From positions 1 through 56,943 of the forward strand of contig NZ_DASSES010000189.1 in NCBI RefSeq assembly GCF_035695185.1: 56,943 bases of DNA, given 5' to 3'. Below the pieces are notes generated by a model. That model was not told where the DNA came from. It saw nothing but the letters and a program-made list of their open reading frames with translations, and searched no databases. Of this stretch, positions 50,744 through 56,943 are shown piece by piece (position 1 is the stretch's first letter; each line of letters starts with the position of its first letter). This DNA comes from Frateuria_A sp035695185 (GTDB taxonomy: Bacteria > Pseudomonadota > Gammaproteobacteria > Xanthomonadales > Rhodanobacteraceae). Made by a program: the position numbers and the translations under genes.

Positions 50744-50778
50744 GCTCCCTGTTCCCCGCTCCTTGTTCCCTGCCCCAC
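50744..50778. repeat. Short imperfect tandem repeat of 7/14 bp
   Basis: Heptamers GCTCCCT, GTTCCCC, GCTCCTT, GTTCCCT and GCCCCAC follow one another, equivalent to two 14-bp units GCTCCYTGTTCCCY. Heptameric TTCCC-type arrays are recalled from Xanthomonas and Xylella intergenic regions. It lies between the divergent rimO and hydrolase genes. Confidence 0.5.
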
Positions 50779-50810
50779 TTACAATCGCAGGACACACGCA
50801 GGAGGAGGCC

Positions 50811-51479
50811 ATGGGCCAGTCGATCAACATCCCCACCAGCGGCACGCAGTGCATCGGCGGCTACCTCGCCAGGGCAGAGGGCAGGCCCAAGGGCGGCGTG
50901 GTGGTGATCCAGGAGATCTTCGGCGTCACCGCGCACATCCGCAGCGTGGCCGACCGCTTCGCGGCGGCCGGCTATACCGCGATCGCCCCGGCGTTCTTCG
51001 ACCATCTGGAAAGCGGCCTGGAGCTTCCCTACGACGAGCACGGCATGGCGCGCGGCAAGGAGCTGGTCACCGAACTCGGGCTGGAACGCGCGGTGGAAGA
51101 TGTCGCCAGCGCCGCCGAGACGATCGCCTCGGCGGGCCGGATCGGCGCGGTCGGCTACTGCTGGGGTGGCACGGTCGCGCTGCTTGCCGCGCTCCGGCTG
51201 GGGCTGCCCTCGGTGAGCTATTACGGGGCGCGCAACGTCCCCTTCCTGGGCGAAACGCCCAAGGCGCCGGTGATGTTCCACTTCGGCGAACACGACAGCA
51301 GCATTCCGCCCGAAGCCGTGGCCAAACACCGCGAGCGGCTGCCGCAGATGGACGTCTTCACCTACCCGGCCGGGCATGCGTTCAACCGCGACCACGACCC
51401 GCACTACGACGAAGCCAGCGCCAGGTTGGCCTGGCAGCGCACGCTGGCCTTCTTCGACAGGGAGCTGGCAGGCGCATGA
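50811..51479 (+). CDS. Dienelactone hydrolase family protein
   Basis: A 222-residue alpha/beta hydrolase of the DLH family. The catalytic Cys is in GAVGYCWGG, the Asp in FGEHDSSIP and the His in PAGHAFNRD. The early VVVIQEIFGVTAHIRS motif completes the signature. Classical members open dienelactones in chlorocatechol degradation, but many chromosomal copies have unknown ester substrates. A very strong AGGAGGAGG Shine-Dalgarno sequence precedes the ATG, and TACAAT (50780-50785) is a possible -10. The HIT gene overlaps its stop by 4 bp. Confidence 0.92.
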   Translation: MGQSINIPTSGTQCIGGYLARAEGRPKGGVVVIQEIFGVTAHIRSVADRFAAAGYTAIAPAFFDHLESGLELPYDEHGMARGKELVTELGLERAVEDVASAAETIASAGRIGAVGYCWGGTVALLAALRLGLPSVSYYGARNVPFLGETPKAPVMFHFGEHDSSIPPEAVAKHRERLPQMDVFTYPAGHAFNRDHDPHYDEASARLAWQRTLAFFDRELAGA

Positions 51480-51886
51480 GCAGCGTGGGATTCATGCTCG
51501 ACCCGCGGCTGGCGGCCGACAGCCTCCCGGTGGCCCGGCTTGACCTCTGCGAGGCGCGACTGATGGACGACGCGCGCTTTGCCTGGCTGGTGCTGGTACC
51601 GCAGCGCGCCGGGCTGGTCGAGATCGCGGACCTGACGCCCTCGGAGCGCACGCTGCTGTGGCACGAAGTCGACCGCGCCGGGGCCGCGCTGCGCGCAGTG
51701 GCGCCGTGCGACAAGCTCAACCTGGGCGCGCTGGGCAATATCGTGCGCCAGCTGCACGTGCACGTGGTGGCGCGGCAGGAGGGCGATGCCGCGTGGCCCG
51801 GCCCGGTGTGGGGCAGCGGTCGGGCGACGCCCTACGGCGAAGCCGCCCGGCACGCGTTGATCGAGCGCCTCCGCGAAAGATTGTGA
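51476..51886 (+). CDS. HIT-family nucleotide hydrolase
   Basis: A 136-residue HIT protein. The family motif appears as QLHVHVVAR, preceded by KLNLGALGNIVRQ. HIT proteins hydrolyse or transfer nucleotide monophosphates. The sequence belongs to the short bacterial group with an N-terminal FMLDPRLAADSLPVARL. The ATG overlaps the hydrolase stop (ATGA), so the two genes are coupled, though no shared pathway is evident. Confidence 0.9.
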   Translation: MSSVGFMLDPRLAADSLPVARLDLCEARLMDDARFAWLVLVPQRAGLVEIADLTPSERTLLWHEVDRAGAALRAVAPCDKLNLGALGNIVRQLHVHVVARQEGDAAWPGPVWGSGRATPYGEAARHALIERLRERL

Positions 51887-51893
51887 TCGCCCC

Positions 51894-51920
51894 GCCGGCG
51901 CCCCAAAGGGAGGCGCCGGC
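51894..51920. terminator. Stem-loop between convergent HIT and lipoprotein genes
   Basis: A 9-bp stem GCCGGCGCC/GGCGCCGGC with a nine-base loop, 8 bp after the HIT stop and 12 bp before the stop of the convergent lipoprotein gene. No T-run. Probably bidirectional. Confidence 0.6.
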
Positions 51921-51931
51921 CGGGTTCGAGG

Positions 51932-52414
51932 TCAGTACTGGTGGGTACGACCGACGGCGTCCTTGCCGTCGAGTTCATTGTCCGTCTTGACCGGCGCGTG
52001 GTAGTCCTCCAGCGCGCGTGCCTTGGTCTGCACCGGGTTGATCTTCTTGAGCGTGCCGTCGTCGTCGTAGTAGACGGTAAAGCCGTAGTCCAGCTGCATG
52101 CGCGCCATGAACTGCAGGTGGGTCTTGCGGACGCTGGACTCGTCGCTCGGCAGCAGCAGCACGGTCTTGGGCAGCTTGCCGACATCCTTCAGGTAGGCGA
52201 AGTGGCTGCCGGTATCCAGGGCCGAGAGCACGGCGCCGTCGACCAGGAACTGGCCGCTCTTGTATGCCTTGATGGTGGCGTCGAATTCGTTCTGCACCTT
52301 GGCGATGGCGGCCTGCTCCTTGACGCTCTCGTGGTGGCAGCCACCGAGGGCCAGCAGGCTGCCCAGCAGGAGCGCGGCGCCTGCGCGGTGGAACAGGGTC
52401 GTGAAGCGGGTCAT
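51932..52414 (-). CDS. Hypothetical lipoprotein
   Basis: A 160-residue predicted lipoprotein with lipobox LLALGGC (Cys26). After it the sequence is soluble and mixed helix/strand. Notable parts are VQNEFDATIKAYKSGQFLVD, FAYLKDVGKLPKTVLLLPSD and KTHLQFMARMQLDYGFTVYY. No domain recognised. The ATG at 52414 has a good AGGAG upstream. It lies downstream of dcd on the same strand with a 94-bp gap. Confidence 0.72.
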   Translation of the reverse strand: MTRFTTLFHRAGAALLLGSLLALGGCHHESVKEQAAIAKVQNEFDATIKAYKSGQFLVDGAVLSALDTGSHFAYLKDVGKLPKTVLLLPSDESSVRKTHLQFMARMQLDYGFTVYYDDDGTLKKINPVQTKARALEDYHAPVKTDNELDGKDAVGRTHQY

Positions 52415-52508
52415 GGGGATCTCCTGGGTCGAACCTGGGAACAGGCGCAGTGTAGCGCCGGGGGGGTGTACAACGACCGCTCGCGGGCGGCGCGATTCAG
52501 GCGGCCGA

Positions 52509-53075
52509 TCAGGTGCGCGGCAGGGTCACGCCCTGCTGGCCCTGGTACTTGCCGCCGCGGTCCTTGTAGCTGGTCTCGCACTCTTCGTCCGACTCCAGGA
52601 ACAGCATCTGCGCCACGCCCTCGTTGGCGTAGATCTTGGCCGGCAGCGGCGTGGTGTTGGAGAACTCGAGCGTCACATGGCCTTCCCATTCGGGCTCCAG
52701 CGGCGTCACGTTGACGATGATGCCGCAGCGCGCGTAGGTGCTCTTGCCCAGGCAGATGGTCAGCACGTTGCGTGGGATGCGGAAGTATTCGACGGTGCGC
52801 GCCAGCGCGAACGAGTTGGGCGGGATGATGCACACGTCCGCCTGCACGTCGACGAAGCTCTCCGGATCGAACGCCTTGGGGTCGACGATGGTGGAGTTGA
52901 TGTTGGTGAAGATCTTGAACTCGCGCGCGCAGCGCACGTCGTAGCCGTAGCTGGAGGTGCCGTAGGAGACCAGCTTGCTGCCTTCGCGCACCTTCACCTG
53001 GCCCGGCTCGAACGGCTCGATCATGCCGTGCCCTTCGGCCATGCGGCGGATCCACTTGTCGGACTTGATGCTCAC
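52509..53075 (-). CDS. dcd: dCTP deaminase
   Basis: A 188-residue trimeric dUTPase-fold enzyme with RCAREFKIFTN, PPNSFALARTVEYFRIPRN and KSTYARCGIIVNVTPLEPEW, all Dcd signatures. It converts dCTP to dUTP for thymidylate synthesis. The GTG at 53075 (MSIKSDKWIRRMAE) is chosen because GGAG lies six bases upstream and the length then equals the family norm; an in-frame ATG at 53087 would add four residues. Confidence 0.95.
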   Translation of the reverse strand: MSIKSDKWIRRMAEGHGMIEPFEPGQVKVREGSKLVSYGTSSYGYDVRCAREFKIFTNINSTIVDPKAFDPESFVDVQADVCIIPPNSFALARTVEYFRIPRNVLTICLGKSTYARCGIIVNVTPLEPEWEGHVTLEFSNTTPLPAKIYANEGVAQMLFLESDEECETSYKDRGGKYQGQQGVTLPRT

Positions 53076-53195
53076 GCGGCACTCCATCGATGGCCCGGTC
53101 GCCGGGCGCAAAGCGGGGAAAATACACGGTCGGGCGCTGCCGGCGCCAGCCGGGTGCGCGACCGCCATGCACCGGCCGCACGAAAGTGCTCCTCC

Positions 53196-53750
53196 CTACA
53201 GGGAAACTCCGGCGACGAGCGCGCGCTCCAGCGCAGCCAGCAACGCACGCAGCTCGGCGCAGCGCTCGGGACTGGCCAATATGTCCTCGCGGCTGCAGCC
53301 GGCCCCCGGCAGTGCCACGGTGCCGCAAGCCCCGCCCAGCACACGTGCGGACATGGTCCGGAGAATCTCCACCAGCGCGTCCTGCGCATGGTGCGAACCG
53401 CGCCCGGAGGCATTGAGCAGCGCCACCGGCTTGCCGGGGAACTCCAGGCTGCCGACCAGCCAGTCGAGCAGGTTCTTGAAGGCGCCCGGCACGCCATGGG
53501 CGTATTCGGGGCAGGCGATCAGCAGCGCGTCGGCCTGCCCCACCGCCTCGCGCAAGGCCGTCGCCACGGGCGGCAGCGCCTCGACTTCCACGTCCGGATT
53601 GAATAGCGGCAGCGCGTCGAGGCCGCCGTAGAGCACCAGCTCCAGCCCGGCAGGCGCGAGCGCCTGAGCCGCCTGCAGCGCCGCGGTATTGGCCGATCGC
53701 CGACGCAGACTCCCCGACAGGCACAGGACCCGCTTGCGCCCCGTCCTCAT
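53196..53750 (-). CDS. NADPH-dependent FMN reductase family protein
   Basis: A 184-residue flavodoxin-like reductase. The FMN phosphate loop is LSGSLRRRSANTAA near the N-terminus, and CPEYAHGVPGAFKNLLDW is the second flavin-contact motif of the ChrR/YieF group. Members reduce quinones or chromate or supply reduced FMN. The ATG at 53750 overlaps the apbC stop by 4 bp, so it is coupled to the iron-sulfur scaffold gene; a link to cluster repair is conceivable but unproven. Confidence 0.88.
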   Translation of the reverse strand: MRTGRKRVLCLSGSLRRRSANTAALQAAQALAPAGLELVLYGGLDALPLFNPDVEVEALPPVATALREAVGQADALLIACPEYAHGVPGAFKNLLDWLVGSLEFPGKPVALLNASGRGSHHAQDALVEILRTMSARVLGGACGTVALPGAGCSREDILASPERCAELRALLAALERALVAGVSL

Positions 53751-54841
53751 GCCGGCGGCGCGTTCTGCACCACGATCTTGCCCAGCCCGAGCGACTTGTT
53801 GCGTGGCTGGCGCGAGAGCCGGCCGGCAGCGTTGCGCGCGATCTCGCGGTAGCGGGCGGCCAGGTCCGAATCGGGCATCGCCGCGACGGTCGGCGTGCCG
53901 CCGTCGGCCTGTTCGCGGATACGGATGTCCAGCGGCAGCGAGCCCAGATAGGGCACCGCGTACTGCTCGGCCATGCGTGCGCCCCCACCACTGCCGAATA
54001 CGTGTTCCTCGTGGCCGCAGTTCGAGCACACGTGGGTGGCCATGTTCTCGACCAGGCCAAGCACCGGCACCTCGACCTTCTCGAACATCTTCAGTGCCTT
54101 GATCGCATCGAGCAGCGCGATGTCCTGCGGCGTGGTGACGATGACCGCACCGGCCACCGGCACCTTCTGCGAGAGCGTGAGCTGGATGTCGCCGGTGCCG
54201 GGTGGCAGGTCGATCACCAGGTAGTCGAGCATGTCCCAGCGGGTGTCGTTGAGCAGCTGCATCATCGCCTGGGTGACCATCGGGCCGCGCCAGATCATCG
54301 GCGTCTCGGGATCGACCAGGAAACCGATCGACATCGCCTGCAGGCCATGCGCCTGCATCGGGATGATGCTCTTGCCGTCGGGTGACTGCGGCTTGCCCTC
54401 GATGCCCAGCATGCGCGGCTGGCTGGGACCGTAGATGTCCGCGTCCAGCACGCCGACGCGCGCGCCCTCGGCCTGCAACGCCAGCGCCAGGTTGGCCGAG
54501 ACGGTGGACTTGCCCACGCCGCCCTTGCCGGACGCCACCACGATGATGTTCTTGACGTTCGGCAAGGGCGCCAGCACGCCCTGCACCTTGTGCGGCTGGA
54601 TGCGGCTGCCGACCGACACGCTCGCCGCCTCGATCGCCGGGTCGGCCTCCAGCGCCTGGCGCACGCGCGCGGCCAGCGCCTCGATCACGGAGGCGGCGGG
54701 ATAGCCCAGCTGGATGTCCACCGACACCCGCGCGCCGTCGACGCCCACCGCCCGCACGGCGTCGGCGACGGACGCGCCGGTATGCGGATCGGTCAGGCCG
54801 CCGAGCAGCTGGCGCACGCGCGCCTCGTTCACTTCGCTCAT
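53747..54841 (-). CDS. apbC: Iron-sulfur cluster carrier ATPase ApbC/Mrp
   Basis: A 364-residue Mrp-family protein. The N-terminal DUF59 domain is about residues 1-85. The deviant Walker A is ASGKGGVGKSTVS, DIYGPSQPRMLG is a family signature, and the cluster-binding CxxC is in CSNCG. It binds and transfers Fe-S clusters in the cytoplasm. The ATG at 54841 gives the usual start. Confidence 0.95.
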   Translation of the reverse strand: MSEVNEARVRQLLGGLTDPHTGASVADAVRAVGVDGARVSVDIQLGYPAASVIEALAARVRQALEADPAIEAASVSVGSRIQPHKVQGVLAPLPNVKNIIVVASGKGGVGKSTVSANLALALQAEGARVGVLDADIYGPSQPRMLGIEGKPQSPDGKSIIPMQAHGLQAMSIGFLVDPETPMIWRGPMVTQAMMQLLNDTRWDMLDYLVIDLPPGTGDIQLTLSQKVPVAGAVIVTTPQDIALLDAIKALKMFEKVEVPVLGLVENMATHVCSNCGHEEHVFGSGGGARMAEQYAVPYLGSLPLDIRIREQADGGTPTVAAMPDSDLAARYREIARNAAGRLSRQPRNKSLGLGKIVVQNAPPA

Positions 54842-54973
54842 GAGGATAGGTACTTGGGTCTGCAGGCCGCCCATTATGCCAGCCGCGCCGCCTGCCCCGC
54901 CTGATGCAGGTCAGGCCGGCGGACGTTGCGCAACGCAGCTTGACGGCCCCGCGGCGGCTCGCCAGTCTGCTCA

Positions 54974-54991
54974 CCGTACGCTTTCGTACGG
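54974..54991. promoter_or_regulatory. Small hairpin abutting the DUF2147 Shine-Dalgarno sequence
   Basis: CCGTACG pairs with CGTACGG around CTTT. Its last base is the first G of the GGAGGG ribosome-binding site (54991-54996). In RNA this could mask initiation; in DNA the 18-bp palindrome could be an operator. Confidence 0.4.
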
Positions 54992-55002
54992 GAGGGCAAC
55001 CC

Positions 55003-55449
55003 ATGAAGCAACTGTTCCGCCTGGCGCTGGCCGCCGGCCTGCTGCTCGGCAGCGTCGCGGCCTACGCCGCCAACGACACCCCGGTCGGCACCTGGAAGAC
55101 CATCGACGACGCGACGGGCAAACCCAAGTCGATCGTTGAGATCACCGAGCAGAACGGGCAACTGCAGGCCAGGGTGCTGCAGGTGCTGCAATCGGACGAG
55201 GGCCCGCACCCGCTCTGCAGCAAGTGCGAAGGCGAGCGCAAGGACCAGCCGGTCGAAGGCATGGTGATCATGTGGGGCGTCACCCGGGATGGCGACGTGT
55301 GGGACGGCGGCAAGATCCTGGACCCCCACAACGGCAAGACCTACAAGGTGAAGCTGAGCATGCTCGATGGCGGGCAGAAGCTCGACGTGCACGGCTACAT
55401 CGGCTTTGCGCTGCTCGGCCGCAGCCAGGTGTGGGAACGGCAGCAGTAA
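55003..55449 (+). CDS. DUF2147 family exported protein
   Basis: A 148-residue protein with a signal peptide (MKQLFRLALAAGLLLGSVAAYA, cleavage about residue 22). A DUF2147 beta-barrel domain follows: PVGTWKTIDDATGKPKSIVE, a middle CSKCEG pair of cysteines, IMWGVTRDGDVWDGGKILDP and LDVHGYIGFALLGRSQVWER. The family is lipocalin-like and unassigned. The ATG at 55003 has GGAGGG upstream and sits just behind a small hairpin. Confidence 0.9.
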   Translation: MKQLFRLALAAGLLLGSVAAYAANDTPVGTWKTIDDATGKPKSIVEITEQNGQLQARVLQVLQSDEGPHPLCSKCEGERKDQPVEGMVIMWGVTRDGDVWDGGKILDPHNGKTYKVKLSMLDGGQKLDVHGYIGFALLGRSQVWERQQ

Positions 55450-55465
55450 CGCCGCGCACCTACCA

Positions 55466-55486
55466 GCGGGGCGGGCCGTGCCCCGC
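55466..55486. terminator. Stem-loop between convergent DUF2147 and panC genes
   Basis: GCGGGGC pairs with GCCCCGC around a seven-base loop. CCTCTTC follows on the plus strand and no T-run on either side. Placement between convergent genes is the main support. Confidence 0.5.
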
Positions 55487-55491
55487 CCTCT

Positions 55492-56337
55492 TCAATCGAG
55501 CAGCAGGTTGTCGATCAGCCGCGTGGCGCCCAGCCGCGCGGCGATCAGCGCCACCAGGCCCTGGCGCTCGTCGTCGGCGGGCTCGGCAAGGTCTTCGGCG
55601 CGGCGGATCACCGCGTAGTCCGGCGCGAACCCCGCCCGCTCCAGCGTCGAGGCCGCTGCCTGTTCGATCACCTTGCGGGCGTGGCCCTTCTCCAGCAGCT
55701 CGCGCATCTTCAGCAGCGTCAGGTGGATCTGCGGCGCCAGCGAACGCTCGGCCGCGGACAGGTACTGGTTGCGCGAGCTCAGCGCCAGGCCATCGGCCGC
55801 GCGCAGGGTCGGCGCGGCGACCACTTTCAGCGGCAGCGCCAGGTCGCGGACCATGCGCTCGATCACCTTCAGTTGCTGGAAATCCTTCTGGCCGAACACC
55901 GCCACGTCCGGCTGCACCAGGTTGAACAGCTTGCACACCACCGTGGCCACGCCGTCGAAGTGGCCGGGACGATGTGCGCCCTCGAGCGTATCGGTGACGG
56001 CCGGAACCTGCACCCGCACGCTCTGCGCCGATCCGAACGGGTAGATGGTCGCCACGTCCGGCGCGAACAACAGGTCGCAATCCATCTCGGCGAGCCCCGC
56101 CTGGTCCTGCGCCAGCGTGCGCGGGTAGCGCTCGAAATCCTCGTTCGGCCCGAACTGCGTCGGATTGACGAACACGCTGGCCACCACGCGGTCCGCGCGG
56201 GCGCGGGCCAGCTTGATCAGCGAGTGGTGGCCTTCGTGCAGGTTGCCCATGGTCGGCACGAAACCCACGGTCTGGCCCTGGCCGCGCCAGCCGCGGATGG
56301 CGGCGCGCAAACCGGCGGCGTCTTGCACTGTCTGCAT
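55492..56337 (-). CDS. panC: Pantothenate synthetase
   Basis: A 281-residue enzyme with FVPTMGNLHEGHHSLI (the HIGH-like motif), FVNPTQFGPNEDFERYPR, FGQKDFQQLKVI and SSRNQYLS. It joins pantoate and beta-alanine with ATP. The ATG at 56337 is the family start. It lies 22 bp after panB on the same strand, the usual panBC operon. Confidence 0.97.
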   Translation of the reverse strand: MQTVQDAAGLRAAIRGWRGQGQTVGFVPTMGNLHEGHHSLIKLARARADRVVASVFVNPTQFGPNEDFERYPRTLAQDQAGLAEMDCDLLFAPDVATIYPFGSAQSVRVQVPAVTDTLEGAHRPGHFDGVATVVCKLFNLVQPDVAVFGQKDFQQLKVIERMVRDLALPLKVVAAPTLRAADGLALSSRNQYLSAAERSLAPQIHLTLLKMRELLEKGHARKVIEQAAASTLERAGFAPDYAVIRRAEDLAEPADDERQGLVALIAARLGATRLIDNLLLD

Positions 56338-56359
56338 AGGCGTGGGTTTCCCGAAAGGA

Positions 56360-56943
56360 TCAGTCGAAGCAGTGTTCCGGTGCCGGGAAGGCGCCACTGC
56401 GCACGTCCCCGGCAAAGGCCGCGATGGCCTCGGCCACAGAATTGCGGCCGGCGAGGAAATCCTTGCTGAACTTCGGACGCTTGCCCGGCGTGATGCCGAG
56501 CATGTCGTAGATGACCAGCACCTGGCCGTCGCAATGCGGGCCGGCACCGATGCCGATCACGGGGATCCCGACGGCCCGGGTGATCCGTTCGCCCAGCGCG
56601 CTGGGCACGCCTTCGAGCACCAGCAGGTCGGCTCCCGCCGACTGCACCGCGAGCGCCTCGGCCAGCACGCGGTCGGCGGCCTCCTGCTCGCGGCCCTGGA
56701 TGCGGAACCCGCCGAACTTGTGCACCGACTGCGGCGTGAGGCCCAGGTGCGCGCACACCGGCACGGCCCGCGCGGTCAGCGTGGCGATCGCATCAAGCAG
56801 GTGCGGCGCGGCGCCCTCGAGCTTGACGGCCGCCGCGCCCGCTTCGCCCACCAGCCGCGCGGCCGCCTCGAGCGTGTGCGCCACGTCGCGGTCGGCCATG
56901 AACGGCAGGTCGGCGATCAGCAGCGTGGAGGTCAGCCCGCGGG
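56360..56943 (-). CDS. panB: 3-methyl-2-oxobutanoate hydroxymethyltransferase (5-prime end outside window)
   Basis: The C-terminal part of PanB, about 194 residues, runs off the window edge. Visible signatures are AAAVKLEGA, VCAHLGLTPQSVHKFGGFR, LLVLEGVPS, VIGIGAGPHCDGQVLVIYDM and the closing FLAGRNSVAEAI. It adds a hydroxymethyl group from methylenetetrahydrofolate to ketoisovalerate, giving ketopantoate. It is followed by panC. An in-frame ATG at 56899 is internal; the frame continues upstream as TLLIADLPFM, part of the conserved N-terminal half. Confidence 0.95.
   Translation of the reverse strand, partial: RGLTSTLLIADLPFMADRDVAHTLEAAARLVGEAGAAAVKLEGAAPHLLDAIATLTARAVPVCAHLGLTPQSVHKFGGFRIQGREQEAADRVLAEALAVQSAGADLLVLEGVPSALGERITRAVGIPVIGIGAGPHCDGQVLVIYDMLGITPGKRPKFSKDFLAGRNSVAEAIAAFAGDVRSGAFPAPEHCFD

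Noticed and set aside
1..56943. CRISPR arrays, insertion sequences, prophage or toxin-antitoxin loci
   Set aside because: I found no regularly spaced repeats, transposase or integrase motifs, phage structural genes or paired small toxin/antitoxin ORFs.

Overview
The window is a high-GC (roughly 68-70 percent by eye), densely packed stretch of a gammaproteobacterial chromosome. The order aroC - hydroxyacid dehydrogenase - asd - fimV - truA - trpF, then trpBA/trpI and accD, together with a YtrA-type GntR/ABC operon, a bTHX protein and a short divergent zur/merC locus, points to Xanthomonadales, most likely Rhodanobacteraceae (Rhodanobacter/Dyella/Luteibacter type). This assignment is from gene content and synteny only. 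I see no tRNA, rRNA, CRISPR array, insertion sequence or prophage, and no clear island of foreign composition.

Layout. 1-6 kb: the tail of a DEAD-box-helicase-like protein, arsC, a CsgG-like lipoprotein fused to a peptidoglycan-binding domain, an omega-amidase/aminotransferase pair, and a divergent LysR/azoreductase pair. 6-12.4 kb: a secreted amidohydrolase, then a five-gene operon (small exported protein, YtrA-type GntR regulator, ABC ATPase, permease, lipoprotein) behind a 24-bp palindromic operator overlapping its promoter, followed by two small membrane proteins. 12.4-16.3 kb: an Ada-AlkA fusion and a separate Ogt methyltransferase joined by a bridging mini-ORF, a periplasmic protein and a phosphodiesterase-like lipoprotein. 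16.4-23.6 kb: an MFS exporter, hutF and hutI of histidine degradation, with a GNAT-nitrilase fusion and a ClC transporter between them.

23.6-35 kb: an isochorismatase-like hydrolase with an unusual acidic tail, a hemerythrin-like protein, bTHX, a CDF metal transporter, a MerC-like protein behind a Zur box, zur, gltX, a DnaA-box-rich pair of direct repeats, accD, trpA, trpB, the divergent regulator trpI, trpF and truA. 35-45.8 kb: fimV, a coiled-coil protein, asd, a hydroxyacid dehydrogenase, aroC, a GNAT enzyme, prmB, then psd, an unknown protein and a MltD-like transglycosylase. 45.9-56.9 kb: a HerA-like ATPase, a candidate small ORF, greB, DUF202, DUF3025, rimO, a dienelactone hydrolase with a HIT protein, a lipoprotein, dcd, an FMN reductase, apbC, a DUF2147 protein, panC and the 3-prime part of panB.

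Most of the window is housekeeping metabolism in short overlapping operons (trpF/truA, trpB/trpA, apbC/FMN reductase, ABC genes, DLH/HIT with 4-bp overlaps). The parts I rate least ordinary are the palindrome-controlled GntR/ABC operon, the paired DnaA-box repeats upstream of gltX, the Zur box in front of a MerC/CDF pair, the hemerythrin/hydrolase/FPASDP-tail module, and two mini-ORFs stitched between longer genes by ATGA or TGAATG junctions. None is proven to be a new system from sequence alone.
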